In this document: positions 44,445 through 53,167 of the stretch, in pieces
Position numbering within the stretch: position 1 is the first letter of the stretch
How the letters are laid out: every line of letters begins with the position of its first letter
From: Lactococcus petauri
GTDB taxonomy: Bacteria > Bacillota > Bacilli > Lactobacillales > Streptococcaceae
NCBI RefSeq assembly: GCF_002154895.1
Contig: NZ_MUIZ01000004.1
Coordinates: 124,001-188,000 of the forward strand
Reading direction: 5' to 3'
DNA length: 64,000 nucleotides
Made by a program: the position numbers and the translations under genes
Notes under the pieces: generated by a model
What the model was told of the DNA's origin: nothing
Databases searched by the model: none
Seen by the model: only the letters and a program-made list of their open reading frames with translations

Positions 44445-45473
44445 TTATTTTACGAACATCGCATCGCCAAAGCTGAAGAAGCGATAGTGCTCATCAATTG
44501 CATGTTGGTAAGCTTCAAGGATAAAATCTTGCCCCGCAAAAGCAGCAACCAACATAACAAGTGTTGATTTTGGCAAGTGGAAGTTAGTGTTGAAAGCATC
44601 AACGACTTTCCATTGATAGCCAGGTTTGATAAAGATATCTGTCCAGCCAGAATCTGCTTGAATATCTCCATCAAATTTTGTTCCAATCGTTTCTAATGTA
44701 CGGATAGAGGTTGTACCACAAGCAATTACCCGATGGCCAGACGCTTTAACAGCACGAAGTGTTGCCGCAGCTTCTTCAGACAATTGATAGAATTCACTAT
44801 GCATATGATGTTCTTCAATATTATCAACGCTCACTGGTCGGAAAGTACCCAAGCCTACGTGCAAAGTAAGTTCCACAACATGAACACCCTTAGCACGAAT
44901 CTTGTCTAATAGCTCAGGTGTGTAGTGCAAGCCGGCAGTTGGTGCTGCAGCCGATCCGTTTTCTTTTGCAAAGACGGTTTGATAACGTTCTTGATCTTCT
45001 AGTTTTTCATGAATATAAGGTGGAAGTGGCATTTCGCCTAAGCTTTCTAAAACTTCCAGGAAGATACCATCGTAACTAAATTCAACGATACGTCCGCCAT
45101 GTTCCAATTCTTCAACAACTGTTGCTTTTAAACGTCCATCGCCAAAAGAAAGTTCTTGACCAATGCGCATCCGTTTTGCGGGCTTAGCTAAAGTTTCCCA
45201 TTGATCACCTTCAGTGTTTTTGAGAAGGAGAAGCTCTACATGTCCTTGAGTTTCTGGCTTAACACCATAAAGACGTGCAGGAAGGACACGTGTATTATTG
45301 AGAACAAGGGCATCACCAGGATTAAGCTCATCCACAATATCATAGAAGTGTTTATCTTCCATAGAATGGCTTTCTTTATCCAAGACTAAAAGCTTTGACT
45401 CAGAACGCTTTTCAAGAGGTGTTTGGGCGATAAGTTCTTCTGGTAAGTTAAAATCAAAATCATTAATGTTCAA
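44445..45473 (-). CDS. queA: S-adenosylmethionine:tRNA ribosyltransferase-isomerase
   Basis: Cytoplasmic enzyme of 342 residues in queuosine biosynthesis; it transfers the ribosyl moiety of SAM to preQ1-modified tRNA. The start [19 protein letters not shown] and blocks [13 protein letters not shown] and [14 protein letters not shown] are diagnostic. The family-consistent N-terminus begins at a TTG codon, with only a weak purine stretch upstream, so initiation may be inefficient. It is followed directly by the HslV-like orphan. Confidence 0.95.
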   Translation of the reverse strand: MNINDFDFNLPEELIAQTPLEKRSESKLLVLDKESHSMEDKHFYDIVDELNPGDALVLNNTRVLPARLYGVKPETQGHVELLLLKNTEGDQWETLAKPAKRMRIGQELSFGDGRLKATVVEELEHGGRIVEFSYDGIFLEVLESLGEMPLPPYIHEKLEDQERYQTVFAKENGSAAAPTAGLHYTPELLDKIRAKGVHVVELTLHVGLGTFRPVSVDNIEEHHMHSEFYQLSEEAAATLRAVKASGHRVIACGTTSIRTLETIGTKFDGDIQADSGWTDIFIKPGYQWKVVDAFNTNFHLPKSTLVMLVAAFAGQDFILEAYQHAIDEHYRFFSFGDAMFVK

Positions 45474-45519
45474 AATATATTTTCTACTGCTTTCTTAAAT
45501 TTTTAATTTTCCTATATTA

Positions 45520-45669
45520 TTGGATCCCTATGAAAAAGATACTTTTTCGAAAGAAGAAGAACTTTATCGTGTAATGATGACCCCTAATATAAAAATTTAT
45601 AATATAGATTTCCAATCTCTTCCTATGAAAAGTAGAGAACAGATAACAACAATATTATATCACAAATGA
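45520..45669 (+). other. Open stretch in the 45474-45822 gap, possible gene remnant
   Basis: The 349-base gap between queA and the cI-like gene holds a 48-codon frame from TTG (reading LDPYEKDTFSKEEELYRVMM) to TGA, with protein-like composition but no ribosome site or family match. It also has a TATAAT at 45766-45771 with no gene after it. No other element is evident. Confidence 0.2.
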
Positions 45670-45780
45670 AAAGCTTAGATTAATCTTGCTTCTTTTTAGA
45701 GTAAAGTTATTTACTTCTATGCACTTTGTACAATTATTCCGCAAAAATAAATTAATGAGACATTATATAATGGTGTAAAT

Positions 45781-45814
45781 AAAAAAAGCTACCCTGTTGA
45801 GATAGTTTTTTATT
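45781..45814 (-). terminator. Terminator of the cI-like gene
   Basis: Minus-strand hairpin CTATC/GGTAG flanked by A and T runs just after the stop. Confidence 0.6.
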
Positions 45815-45822
45815 TCCCCAGT

Positions 45823-46176
45823 TTAATCCTTGTTTTTAGAGTAAAAATAAGCATCGAGTGTCCTTTTTAAGAATACTCGATCTTTCTCTTCAATTATTTC
45901 TTTTTTATAGAAAAGAGCCTCGTCAATCAGGCGATCAAGGTTAAGAGAGAGTTTGTTTTTGTAGGTAGTATCAATATCAGATTTTTCAACTCCCAAAATA
46001 TCGGCCATTTTTTGAATTACACCTTGTGAAGGTGTGATTCGCATATTAAGGTAATCTGATAAAGTAGAAGGAACTATCCCGATTTTAGAAGCGAAATCTT
46101 TCTGCTTTATACCGCTCATCTGAAGATACTTTTTAATATTAGTTGCGATAATAGCGCGATGTTCTTGAGTATCCAT
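45823..46176 (-). CDS. XRE/cI-like repressor
   Basis: DNA-binding protein of 117 residues. An N-terminal helix-turn-helix (KQKDFASKIGIVPSTLSDYL, about residues 24-43) resembles lactococcal phage CI repressors; a short helical C-terminal part follows, without a LexA-type protease domain. It has no Shine-Dalgarno: the promoter -10 is six bases from the ATG, as in leaderless phage cI mRNAs. It is divergent from another XRE gene. Likely a domesticated phage-type switch. Confidence 0.8.
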   Translation of the reverse strand: MDTQEHRAIIATNIKKYLQMSGIKQKDFASKIGIVPSTLSDYLNMRITPSQGVIQKMADILGVEKSDIDTTYKNKLSLNLDRLIDEALFYKKEIIEEKDRVFLKRTLDAYFYSKNKD

Positions 46177-46182
46177 GTATTT

Positions 46183-46211
46183 ATTATAGCGTTAAACACA
46201 AACGCAATCAA
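46183..46211 (-). promoter_or_regulatory. cI-like gene promoter with palindromic operator
   Basis: Minus-strand TTGATT, 17-bp spacer, TATAAT. The spacer is exactly the inverted repeat GCGTT-N7-AACGC (46189-46205). Confidence 0.75.
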
Positions 46212-46232
46212 GAAAAATAGTGCGGGTTTGCC

Positions 46233-46261
46233 TTGATTATTCATTTATAACGTATTATAAT
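46233..46261 (+). promoter_or_regulatory. Cro-like gene promoter
   Basis: TTGATT, 17-bp spacer, TATAAT. An AACGTATT half-site (46249-46256) lies against the -10. Confidence 0.75.
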
Positions 46262-46308
46262 TAAAATAATTGTGTTCATTTATGTTCAAATTAAGAAATG
46301 AGGTTTTT

Positions 46309-46515
46309 ATGCAACAGAATTCTTTAAAAGGTTGGAGAGAAAAAGAAGGTTTGTCAAAGGAATTACTTGCAAGTAAATTGAATTTGACTGTCAGTGAGCT
46401 TGACGATTTAGAGAAAGATTCTTCTCGGATCTCTAAAAAAAAGTTAGAAAGAATTCTCGCATTATTTAATATTACCTACGATGAAATTATTTTAGGTAAG
46501 ACAGAAAATCATTAA
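46309..46515 (+). CDS. Small XRE/Cro-like regulator
   Basis: 68-residue helix-turn-helix protein (SLKGWREKEGLSKELLASKL onward, in segments) consisting of little more than the DNA-binding domain, ending in TYDEIILGK. The ATG at 46309 is chosen for its GAGG site; upstream ATG codons in frame lack one. Size and divergent arrangement match a Cro partner for the cI-like gene. Followed by a palindrome and the tagHG genes. Confidence 0.75.
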   Translation: MQQNSLKGWREKEGLSKELLASKLNLTVSELDDLEKDSSRISKKKLERILALFNITYDEIILGKTENH

Positions 46516-46529
46516 AATTTATACGAGGA

Positions 46530-46550
46530 AAATACGTTTTTAACGTATTT
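46530..46550. promoter_or_regulatory. Perfect palindrome before tagH
   Basis: AAATACGTT-TTT-AACGTATTT, 9-bp arms. Its half-site AACGTATT also occurs in the Cro-like promoter. No T run follows, so an operator is more likely than a terminator. Confidence 0.55.
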
Positions 46551-46595
46551 AGTTTCTGCTATTTAAAGAGATGTTTTTGAAATTGTAGGACAGAA

Positions 46596-48035
46596 ATGTC
46601 AAAGGAGAAAAAAGTACACGTGAAGAACAGCAAAATAAAAGCCGAGTATTTGTCGAAGAAATTTGAGATGCTGCCGGTGAAAGATACACGGAACAAGGCA
46701 AAATCTTTAATAGGCGCAAATGAAAAAAGTCAGAAAGATTTTTGGGCTTTACGTAATGTAAGCTTTGAAATACTTGAAGGAGAGTGTGTCGGAGTCATTG
46801 GGCTGAATGGTGCAGGAAAATCAACACTTTCTAATATCATTAGCGGTCAAATTGCGCAAACTACAGGACAAGTTGAAATTAATGGTGACGTTTCGATTAT
46901 TGCAGCTAATGCAGGCATGCAAAACAATCTTTCTGGACGTGAAAATATCCGTCTGAAGGGCTTGATGGTCGGTATGAAAAATAAGGAAATAAAAGCCAAA
47001 ATGCAGGATATTATTGATTTTTCTGAAATTGGACCTTTTATTGACCAACCCGTTAAAACGTATTCCTCAGGTATGAAGGCAAAACTGGGTTTTTCTATCA
47101 TGGTACATCAAGATCCTGACATTATGATTATTGATGAAGGACTTTCTGTTGGTGATAAAACCTTTGTGGACAAATCGAAAAAGAAAATGTTTGAATTTCG
47201 GGACCAAGGGAAAACAATCTTGATGGTTTCACATGATATGCGCACGGTTAAAGAGTGGAGTGATCGCGTTATTTGGTTGAATTACGGAGAAGTCAAGGCA
47301 TATGGAACACCAGAGGAAGTTATACCAGAGTATGAAAAGTTTGTCCGTTGGTTTAAATCCTTATCAAAAAAAGAACAAGAAGCTTATAAACAAGAACAAC
47401 GTCAAGCCCAATTTGATTACTCTGTTGAGGAGTTAAAAAAAGAAATTATTAGTCAAAGTTCTTCGAAAAGTCGTCGTGTTAATCGTGAAGTGACCCAAAG
47501 TTTGCAAAAGAAGAAAGACAATCACAAACTATCTTTCTTCTCAAAAATAGTAGTGGCACTTTGTATGCTGGTTTTTCTCTGGATTACTCTCGTCTCTTTG
47601 AGTAACACGACATTGAAAAAATCAGTCCAACACCCCGTAAAATTTTTCTCACAAAACCTTTTTAAACCGAAGGATGTATCTAGTAAAAATAAACAAAGGA
47701 ATAAAACAACAGTGAGTTCTACAGATGTTTCTTCAAGCTCAGAAAATGAAGATGCTACTTCTCAACCTACTCCGGAATTAAGCACAAGTGAAACTGTTGC
47801 AAGTACAAGCGAGGCAGACACAGCGACAAGTTCATCAGAGGAAACAACATATGTGATTCAAGCGGGGGAATCGCTAGGAAGTATCGCTGAAAGTAAAGGC
47901 TTAACTGTGGATGCAATTCAAGCGGTTAATCCAGGAATTGACTTTGATGTTATCCGACCAGGTCAAACTATAAATTTACCAACAACAGCAGCCGATGCAA
48001 CCACAGAGCAACCAGATGGAGGGGTAATTCAATAA
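46596..48035 (+). CDS. tagH: Teichoic acid export ABC ATPase with extracellular LysM domain
   Basis: ATPase of the polymer exporter TagGH, 479 residues. The cytoplasmic domain has Walker A GLNGAGKST, signature YSSGMKAKLGF and Walker B IMIIDEGLS. A transmembrane helix lies near residue 325 (FFSKIVVALCMLVFLW). A Ser/Thr-rich linker leads to a C-terminal LysM domain (TYVIQAGESLGSIAESKGL, about residues 420-465) that would sit outside the membrane and contact peptidoglycan. B. subtilis TagH also has a TM plus an extracellular part. AGGA precedes the ATG. Confidence 0.9.
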   Translation: MSKEKKVHVKNSKIKAEYLSKKFEMLPVKDTRNKAKSLIGANEKSQKDFWALRNVSFEILEGECVGVIGLNGAGKSTLSNIISGQIAQTTGQVEINGDVSIIAANAGMQNNLSGRENIRLKGLMVGMKNKEIKAKMQDIIDFSEIGPFIDQPVKTYSSGMKAKLGFSIMVHQDPDIMIIDEGLSVGDKTFVDKSKKKMFEFRDQGKTILMVSHDMRTVKEWSDRVIWLNYGEVKAYGTPEEVIPEYEKFVRWFKSLSKKEQEAYKQEQRQAQFDYSVEELKKEIISQSSSKSRRVNREVTQSLQKKKDNHKLSFFSKIVVALCMLVFLWITLVSLSNTTLKKSVQHPVKFFSQNLFKPKDVSSKNKQRNKTTVSSTDVSSSSENEDATSQPTPELSTSETVASTSEADTATSSSEETTYVIQAGESLGSIAESKGLTVDAIQAVNPGIDFDVIRPGQTINLPTTAADATTEQPDGGVIQ

Positions 48036-48844
48036 TGAAAGATGCAATTCTTTACCTTAGAGAGCAGATTAAATATTTTCCTATAGCTATCAATTTATCA
48101 AAATACAGTACCAAAAGCACGTCGATGCAAAATAAGTTTGGACGTATATGGGAAATTTTGGATCCTCTAGTACAACTTGCCATCAACTATATTATTTTTG
48201 GCGTATTGATGAACCGCTCGGCTCCAGATGGTCTTCCCCCACTGCCTTGGATGTTTATTGGTATGGGCGTATATTCTTTTATGCAGCATGTTATTGTAAC
48301 TGGAGCAAAGAGTGTTTCTACACAATTTAAAACGACTGCGAAAATGAAATTCCCTGTAAGCATTATGCCTACAGCATCAATGTTTGGCTTTTTAACAGAA
48401 TTATACATCATGGTGGGAATGGGATTAATTATTGCAATGTTTTCAGGCTACTATCCATCCATGTATTGGTTGCAATTGCTATATTACTTCCCCATGTTGA
48501 TTATTTTTTCCTTAGCAATGTCACTTTTATGTTCTTCAATCGAAGTTGTATTTCCTGATTTTAAATTCTTTTTGAATTATATCTTTAGATTTTTAATGTA
48601 TGGATCAGGTGTCATTTTTTCATTGGATCATTTTAAAATTATTCCTCAATTTTTGATTCAATCACAATTGATTAATCCTTTTTATTATCTAATAGAAGGG
48701 TTTAGGGATATAGCATTTGGAAGAGCATGGTTTTGGGAAAAAGGAATGTATAATGTGGGCTTTATTTTGTTGCTAATAATTTTACTAATAATAGGAGCCA
48801 ATATGCATATGAAGATTCGAGATAGAATTTCAGATTATTTATAA
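48035..48844 (+). CDS. tagG: Teichoic acid export ABC permease
   Basis: Membrane subunit of 269 residues, ABC-2 type, six hydrophobic segments. It begins with an amphipathic N-terminus and FGRIWEILDPLVQLAINYIIFG (in parts), typical of TagG/RfbA-type exporters. Its ATG overlaps the tagH stop by one base (TAATG), which ties the two subunits together in translation. Exports lipid-linked poly(glycerol phosphate)-type polymer. Confidence 0.92.
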   Translation: MKDAILYLREQIKYFPIAINLSKYSTKSTSMQNKFGRIWEILDPLVQLAINYIIFGVLMNRSAPDGLPPLPWMFIGMGVYSFMQHVIVTGAKSVSTQFKTTAKMKFPVSIMPTASMFGFLTELYIMVGMGLIIAMFSGYYPSMYWLQLLYYFPMLIIFSLAMSLLCSSIEVVFPDFKFFLNYIFRFLMYGSGVIFSLDHFKIIPQFLIQSQLINPFYYLIEGFRDIAFGRAWFWEKGMYNVGFILLLIILLIIGANMHMKIRDRISDYL

Positions 48845-48869
48845 ACTAAGGATTAGAAAAGAGTAAACA

Positions 48870-51188
48870 GTGGAAGTATTATTTATTAATAGCAAATTAG
48901 GTTATGATTATCAGATAGAAGACGAAGGTAAAGGAATATCAATTATTAGTAGTGAAGGTAATTTAAGTTATTTTAAATTTAGAGAAGCTCCTTTCAGAGA
49001 GGGGCCTCTCTATAAAAATGAAAAAATAATAGCACAAGTTTCCTTTAACTCTACTCACTTTTTTTATGTTATTGAACAACAAAAACAATTAATATCTGTA
49101 CAACAAAAAATTAGAGATAAAAATCACTTTTTTGATAAACACATTGAAATTTATGATAAACATCTTACAATAAATAAAACAGGTATTGCTTCAATGACGC
49201 TTTATATTCACGAAGGTAGAAAGCGATTATTAGGAAAGAGAGTGAACGGACTCCTTTCAAGGAAGCAGCAAAATGAATGGTATAAAATGAAGCTTCCGAT
49301 AAAAAATAAAAAAATCCTGGGTTCAATAAAATATAATAATAAAGCTATTTTTATTACTTACTATCCTAATAAAGAGAAGTTATCTATATCAAAAATATTT
49401 CTTGAAGAGATAGATGCAAGGTTTCAAAAGGTAACTATTAATAATAGATCAAATATTGAATTTATGTATGAAAACGAAAATTATAATTTTGATTTTAGAA
49501 AAGCTGAAAAAGACCATGGTATAAAAGTTAGAGGCTCTAAAGCAAAGCTTCCAATAGGGATAGTTCTTAAGTTAAAAATCAACAAAACATGCTTCTATAT
49601 ATATTCCTATAAAGGAAAAAACTATTTAACCTGTTGTCCAAAGAAGGCTTATGGTATCAAATCAGATCTTAAGGTATCTTTTGTGAAGGATACAGTTATT
49701 ATATACGGAAAATATAGTAATACATATAGGCAGTTTACAGGGGAGTACGATTATATTTATATTAAAGGGAATGATAAACCTATTTCCAGTTTTCGAAGAT
49801 TATCTACTGGTAGAGGAAAAAGTTTTGCCTTTGCAAAAATACCAATAGAATTTTTAACAGATACAGAAGAAATTCATAGAGGACTTTATTTAGGTAATGA
49901 AGTAGAAAAACTATATCCCCTTTATATGAAGAATTATTTAAAAGAAGATTTTGAAGTTTTTGCACGAAAAAAAATTAATAGCAATATCGTAATATTCAGA
50001 GGAAATGTGGGTGAAGGGACAAGTTGTACAATATTACCTTTTTCAGAAGAATATTCGCTTTCAAACATACTGAAACAGAATATTGCAAGTCTTACAAGAA
50101 AAAAAGGAGATAGAGCTCCGATAAATTTATATTTTGAAAAATTCTCAAAAAAAGCAGATGAATCTGCAATTAAGGTTTTTGATAAAGTCTTGGCAGAGAA
50201 TACTCTTTCGAAAAACTATTTTATATTAGATAGAAGAAGTAAAGACTTCCCACTGCTTAAAGAGAAATATGGCAACAAATTAGTAAAAAAATATTCTTTA
50301 AAGCACTACAGCTTGATATATAATGCTGACCACTTTATTAGCACAGAATTTTCAAATCATCTTATTAACGACAGAATATTTATTAATAAACTAAGAAGCA
50401 AAATTACAAAAACGCCCTTGATATTTTTGCAACATGGGATTATGTTTGCCAAGCCAATTGAAAATCCAATGGCTGCTGGTTTTCATAAAAAGAATATAAA
50501 GATAAATTTAAAAAAAGTTGTTATTAGTTCGAAATTAGAAGCAAAAGAATTTTATAAAGTGGGATATCAACCTGATGATCTTCTCCTAAGTGGGTTGGCG
50601 ACTTTTGATTATCCAGTCATTAATGATCTGAAATTTTACTCATATATGCCAACTTATAGATATTGGGAAGAACATTTAGTTTATGAAAATAGGTTAGAAG
50701 AAACCAGTTATTATCGGGACATTATCTCAGTCATTAGAGCCTTTGAGGAAAATAATTTACTAGAAAAACTATTGATTGTACCACATAATAAATTTGCTGA
50801 TTATATCGTGGATCATTTTCCAAATTATAAAGAAAATATCTGTACGAATCCTTCAGAGGCATTAACAGTTTCAAAAATATTTATATCTGACTATTCTAGT
50901 GCGATTTATGATGCTATCAATCGTGGTGCTTATCCTATTTTTTGGTGGAAAGAAAAGGATATGCTGATAGAGAAGTATCAGGCACAGCCGTCCTTAAATG
51001 AAGATACAGCTCCAGGTCCAATAGCCTACACTGAACAAGAACTTATTGAAACAGTACTTAATGCAGAGAGAAGAGGGTTTCAATTGGAGGAAGCTTTCAT
51101 AGATAAATATAAAAAAATAAATAATTTTTCCGATAATAAGAATACAGAACGAATTGTAGATTACTTAAAAACAGAAAAAATTATTTAA
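48870..51188 (+). CDS. CDP-glycerol glycerophosphotransferase family protein with long N-terminal region
   Basis: 772-residue protein. The C-terminal half is a TagB/TagF-type glycerophosphotransferase domain with FLQHGIMFAKP, LIVPHNKFADY and FISDYSSAIYDAINRGAYP. The N-terminal 370 residues are beta-rich, low in motif content and unrecognised. It may be a polymerase or may modify the chain. Starts with GTG after AAAGAG. The gene is visibly more AT-rich than tagGH, with many AAT/ATA/AAA codons, a sign of a different origin. Confidence 0.78.
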   Translation: MEVLFINSKLGYDYQIEDEGKGISIISSEGNLSYFKFREAPFREGPLYKNEKIIAQVSFNSTHFFYVIEQQKQLISVQQKIRDKNHFFDKHIEIYDKHLTINKTGIASMTLYIHEGRKRLLGKRVNGLLSRKQQNEWYKMKLPIKNKKILGSIKYNNKAIFITYYPNKEKLSISKIFLEEIDARFQKVTINNRSNIEFMYENENYNFDFRKAEKDHGIKVRGSKAKLPIGIVLKLKINKTCFYIYSYKGKNYLTCCPKKAYGIKSDLKVSFVKDTVIIYGKYSNTYRQFTGEYDYIYIKGNDKPISSFRRLSTGRGKSFAFAKIPIEFLTDTEEIHRGLYLGNEVEKLYPLYMKNYLKEDFEVFARKKINSNIVIFRGNVGEGTSCTILPFSEEYSLSNILKQNIASLTRKKGDRAPINLYFEKFSKKADESAIKVFDKVLAENTLSKNYFILDRRSKDFPLLKEKYGNKLVKKYSLKHYSLIYNADHFISTEFSNHLINDRIFINKLRSKITKTPLIFLQHGIMFAKPIENPMAAGFHKKNIKINLKKVVISSKLEAKEFYKVGYQPDDLLLSGLATFDYPVINDLKFYSYMPTYRYWEEHLVYENRLEETSYYRDIISVIRAFEENNLLEKLLIVPHNKFADYIVDHFPNYKENICTNPSEALTVSKIFISDYSSAIYDAINRGAYPIFWWKEKDMLIEKYQAQPSLNEDTAPGPIAYTEQELIETVLNAERRGFQLEEAFIDKYKKINNFSDNKNTERIVDYLKTEKII

Positions 51189-51204
51189 GATTTGGAGGGA
51201 AATC

Positions 51205-52002
51205 ATGTCTGGTAAATATGTAGATAATGATTCAGATAAATTAATAATAGTGTTTCAATCTGCTGGAAGAGTTCCACAAGAAGCTATAACATCTTATATC
51301 AATAAAGAGGTAACCGATGAGGAAATTGGACGCTACCATGAGAAATATAATTGGTTTAATTGGACTAAAAAAATAGAAGAGGCAGATTTCTATTATATTG
51401 AAGACCACTATTCTGGCATATATGGCTGGTACATCAGTGATTTTGGAAAAAATATTATAGATGATATACAGAAAGAAATTAAAAGTATTGTAAGTAAGAA
51501 AAATTATCAGATGGTGATATCTTTTGGAAGTAGTAAAGGAGGTACAGGAGCTTTGGTTCATGGTTTATTAAGTCCTTATATAGATAAAATTTTTAGCTTG
51601 GTCCCTCAAATAAATATTACAGAATATATTAATAAACATCTTTCAATGCTTAAACCGCTCATTTATGCAGAAAATCAGGACAATATAAATGAGAGCACTA
51701 TGAATGATATCAATAATTTTATTCATCCTCTAAATATAATACGAAAGAAAACAATTTTCTTTTATACGGGTGTGACAGATGAACAATTTAAAGAAACAAA
51801 ACAATTTTCAGAAAAAATAGTTAATTGTGGCGTTTCATCTACTCTAATAATTAATGTTGAAAAGAAAAAGCACTCACCAATGGTAATGGATAATGTGGAA
51901 TTCATTGAAAATTTATTAAAAAGTATTCTTTCCAATAAACGAACAAAAGATAAAAATCTTTTTCAGTTGGAGTCTAAGACATTTTTATATTTAGGAAAGT
52001 AG
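51205..52002 (+). CDS. Serine-elbow alpha/beta-hydrolase-like protein of the polymer cluster
   Basis: 265-residue cytoplasmic protein of AT-rich composition. SFGSSKGGTGALVHG looks like a nucleophile elbow (G-x-S-x-G-G), with a possible catalytic His in KKKHSPMVM near the C-terminus. This pattern recalls Asp2-like and XcbB/CpsF-type capsule proteins, some linked to O-acetylation. It could acylate or trim the glycerol-phosphate chain. Family unrecognised with certainty. GGAGGG precedes the ATG. Confidence 0.5.
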   Translation: MSGKYVDNDSDKLIIVFQSAGRVPQEAITSYINKEVTDEEIGRYHEKYNWFNWTKKIEEADFYYIEDHYSGIYGWYISDFGKNIIDDIQKEIKSIVSKKNYQMVISFGSSKGGTGALVHGLLSPYIDKIFSLVPQINITEYINKHLSMLKPLIYAENQDNINESTMNDINNFIHPLNIIRKKTIFFYTGVTDEQFKETKQFSEKIVNCGVSSTLIINVEKKKHSPMVMDNVEFIENLLKSILSNKRTKDKNLFQLESKTFLYLGK

Positions 52003-52028
52003 AAAACAATAAAGAATAAGGAGAAAAA

Positions 52029-53126
52029 ATGAAAAAAATAATGCTAATATTTGGCACAAGACCCGAAGCAATTAAGATGTGTCCTTTGGTTAATGAGCTA
52101 AAAAGTCGTCCTAATTTTGATGTTAAAGTCTGTGTGACAGGGCAACATAGGGAGATGTTAGATCAAGTTTTACACGTTTTTGATATAAAACCAGATTATG
52201 ATTTGGAGATAATGAAAAATAATCAAACTTTATTTGATGTAACTTCAGCTATTGTAATGAAAATAAAACCAATCTTAGAAGAGGAAAAACCGGATGTATT
52301 ATTGGTACATGGTGATACAACCAGTACATTTGCTGCATCTTTAGCTGGCTTTTATCTCCAAATTCCAGTTGGCCATGTTGAAGCTGGTTTACGAACTTAC
52401 GATATTTATTCTCCATTTCCAGAAGAGTTTAATCGCCAAGCTGTAGGTTTAACCGCGAAATTCCATTTTGCGCCTACAGAGATTTCTAGGCAAAATCTAC
52501 TTAGAGAAGGAAAAAATAGTTCTGATATTTATGTGACCGGAAATACAGCTATTGATGCCCTAGCCACAACAGTAATTAAAGATTATAAACACCAACAATT
52601 AGAATGGGTAGAAAATAGTCGGTTAATAATGATCACAGCACATCGTAGAGAAAATTTGGGAAAACCAATGGAACAAATGTTCCGAGCAATTCGTCGTATT
52701 GTTGAAGAACATGGTGATGTAAAAGTCATTTATCCAATTCATCTAAATCCTAAAGTTAGAGCTACTGCTAAAAATATTTTAGGAGATAATGATAGAATTC
52801 GTTTGATTGAACCTTTAGAGGTTATTGACTTTCATAATTTTCTTGCGAGAAGTTATATGATTTTGACTGATAGTGGTGGAATTCAAGAAGAGGCACCATC
52901 CTTGGGCAAACCTGTTTTAGTAATGCGTGATACTACTGAACGTCCTGAAGGAATTAAAGCAGGTACTTTAAAACTTGTAGGTACTGAAGAAGAAACGATT
53001 TATAGAGAGTTTAAAACTTTGCTTGAAGACAGAAATGAGTATGAAAAGATGAGTCATGCAAGTAATCCTTATGGAGATGGTAATGCCTCAAAAAATATTG
53101 CTGATATTTTAACTCAAAAATTGTAA
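52029..53126 (+). CDS. mnaA: UDP-N-acetylglucosamine 2-epimerase (non-hydrolysing)
   Basis: Cytoplasmic enzyme of 365 residues making UDP-ManNAc, needed for the ManNAc-GlcNAc linkage unit of wall teichoic acids. Signatures are FGTRPEAIKMCPL, GDTTSTFAASLAGF, HVEAGLRTYD and TDSGGIQEEAPSLGKPVL. No tagA or tagO lies in the window, so those linkage-unit genes must be elsewhere. AAGGAG precedes the ATG. Confidence 0.94.
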   Translation: MKKIMLIFGTRPEAIKMCPLVNELKSRPNFDVKVCVTGQHREMLDQVLHVFDIKPDYDLEIMKNNQTLFDVTSAIVMKIKPILEEEKPDVLLVHGDTTSTFAASLAGFYLQIPVGHVEAGLRTYDIYSPFPEEFNRQAVGLTAKFHFAPTEISRQNLLREGKNSSDIYVTGNTAIDALATTVIKDYKHQQLEWVENSRLIMITAHRRENLGKPMEQMFRAIRRIVEEHGDVKVIYPIHLNPKVRATAKNILGDNDRIRLIEPLEVIDFHNFLARSYMILTDSGGIQEEAPSLGKPVLVMRDTTERPEGIKAGTLKLVGTEEETIYREFKTLLEDRNEYEKMSHASNPYGDGNASKNIADILTQKL

Positions 53127-53167
53127 GAGATATTTTAAAGTAGAGGAAATAATATATATATTTATTA

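Noticed and set aside
45474..45822. Prophage attachment or insertion-sequence remnant in the gap before the cI-like gene
   Set aside because: No direct or terminal inverted repeats and no transposase or integrase fragment could be read; only a short unrecognised frame is present.
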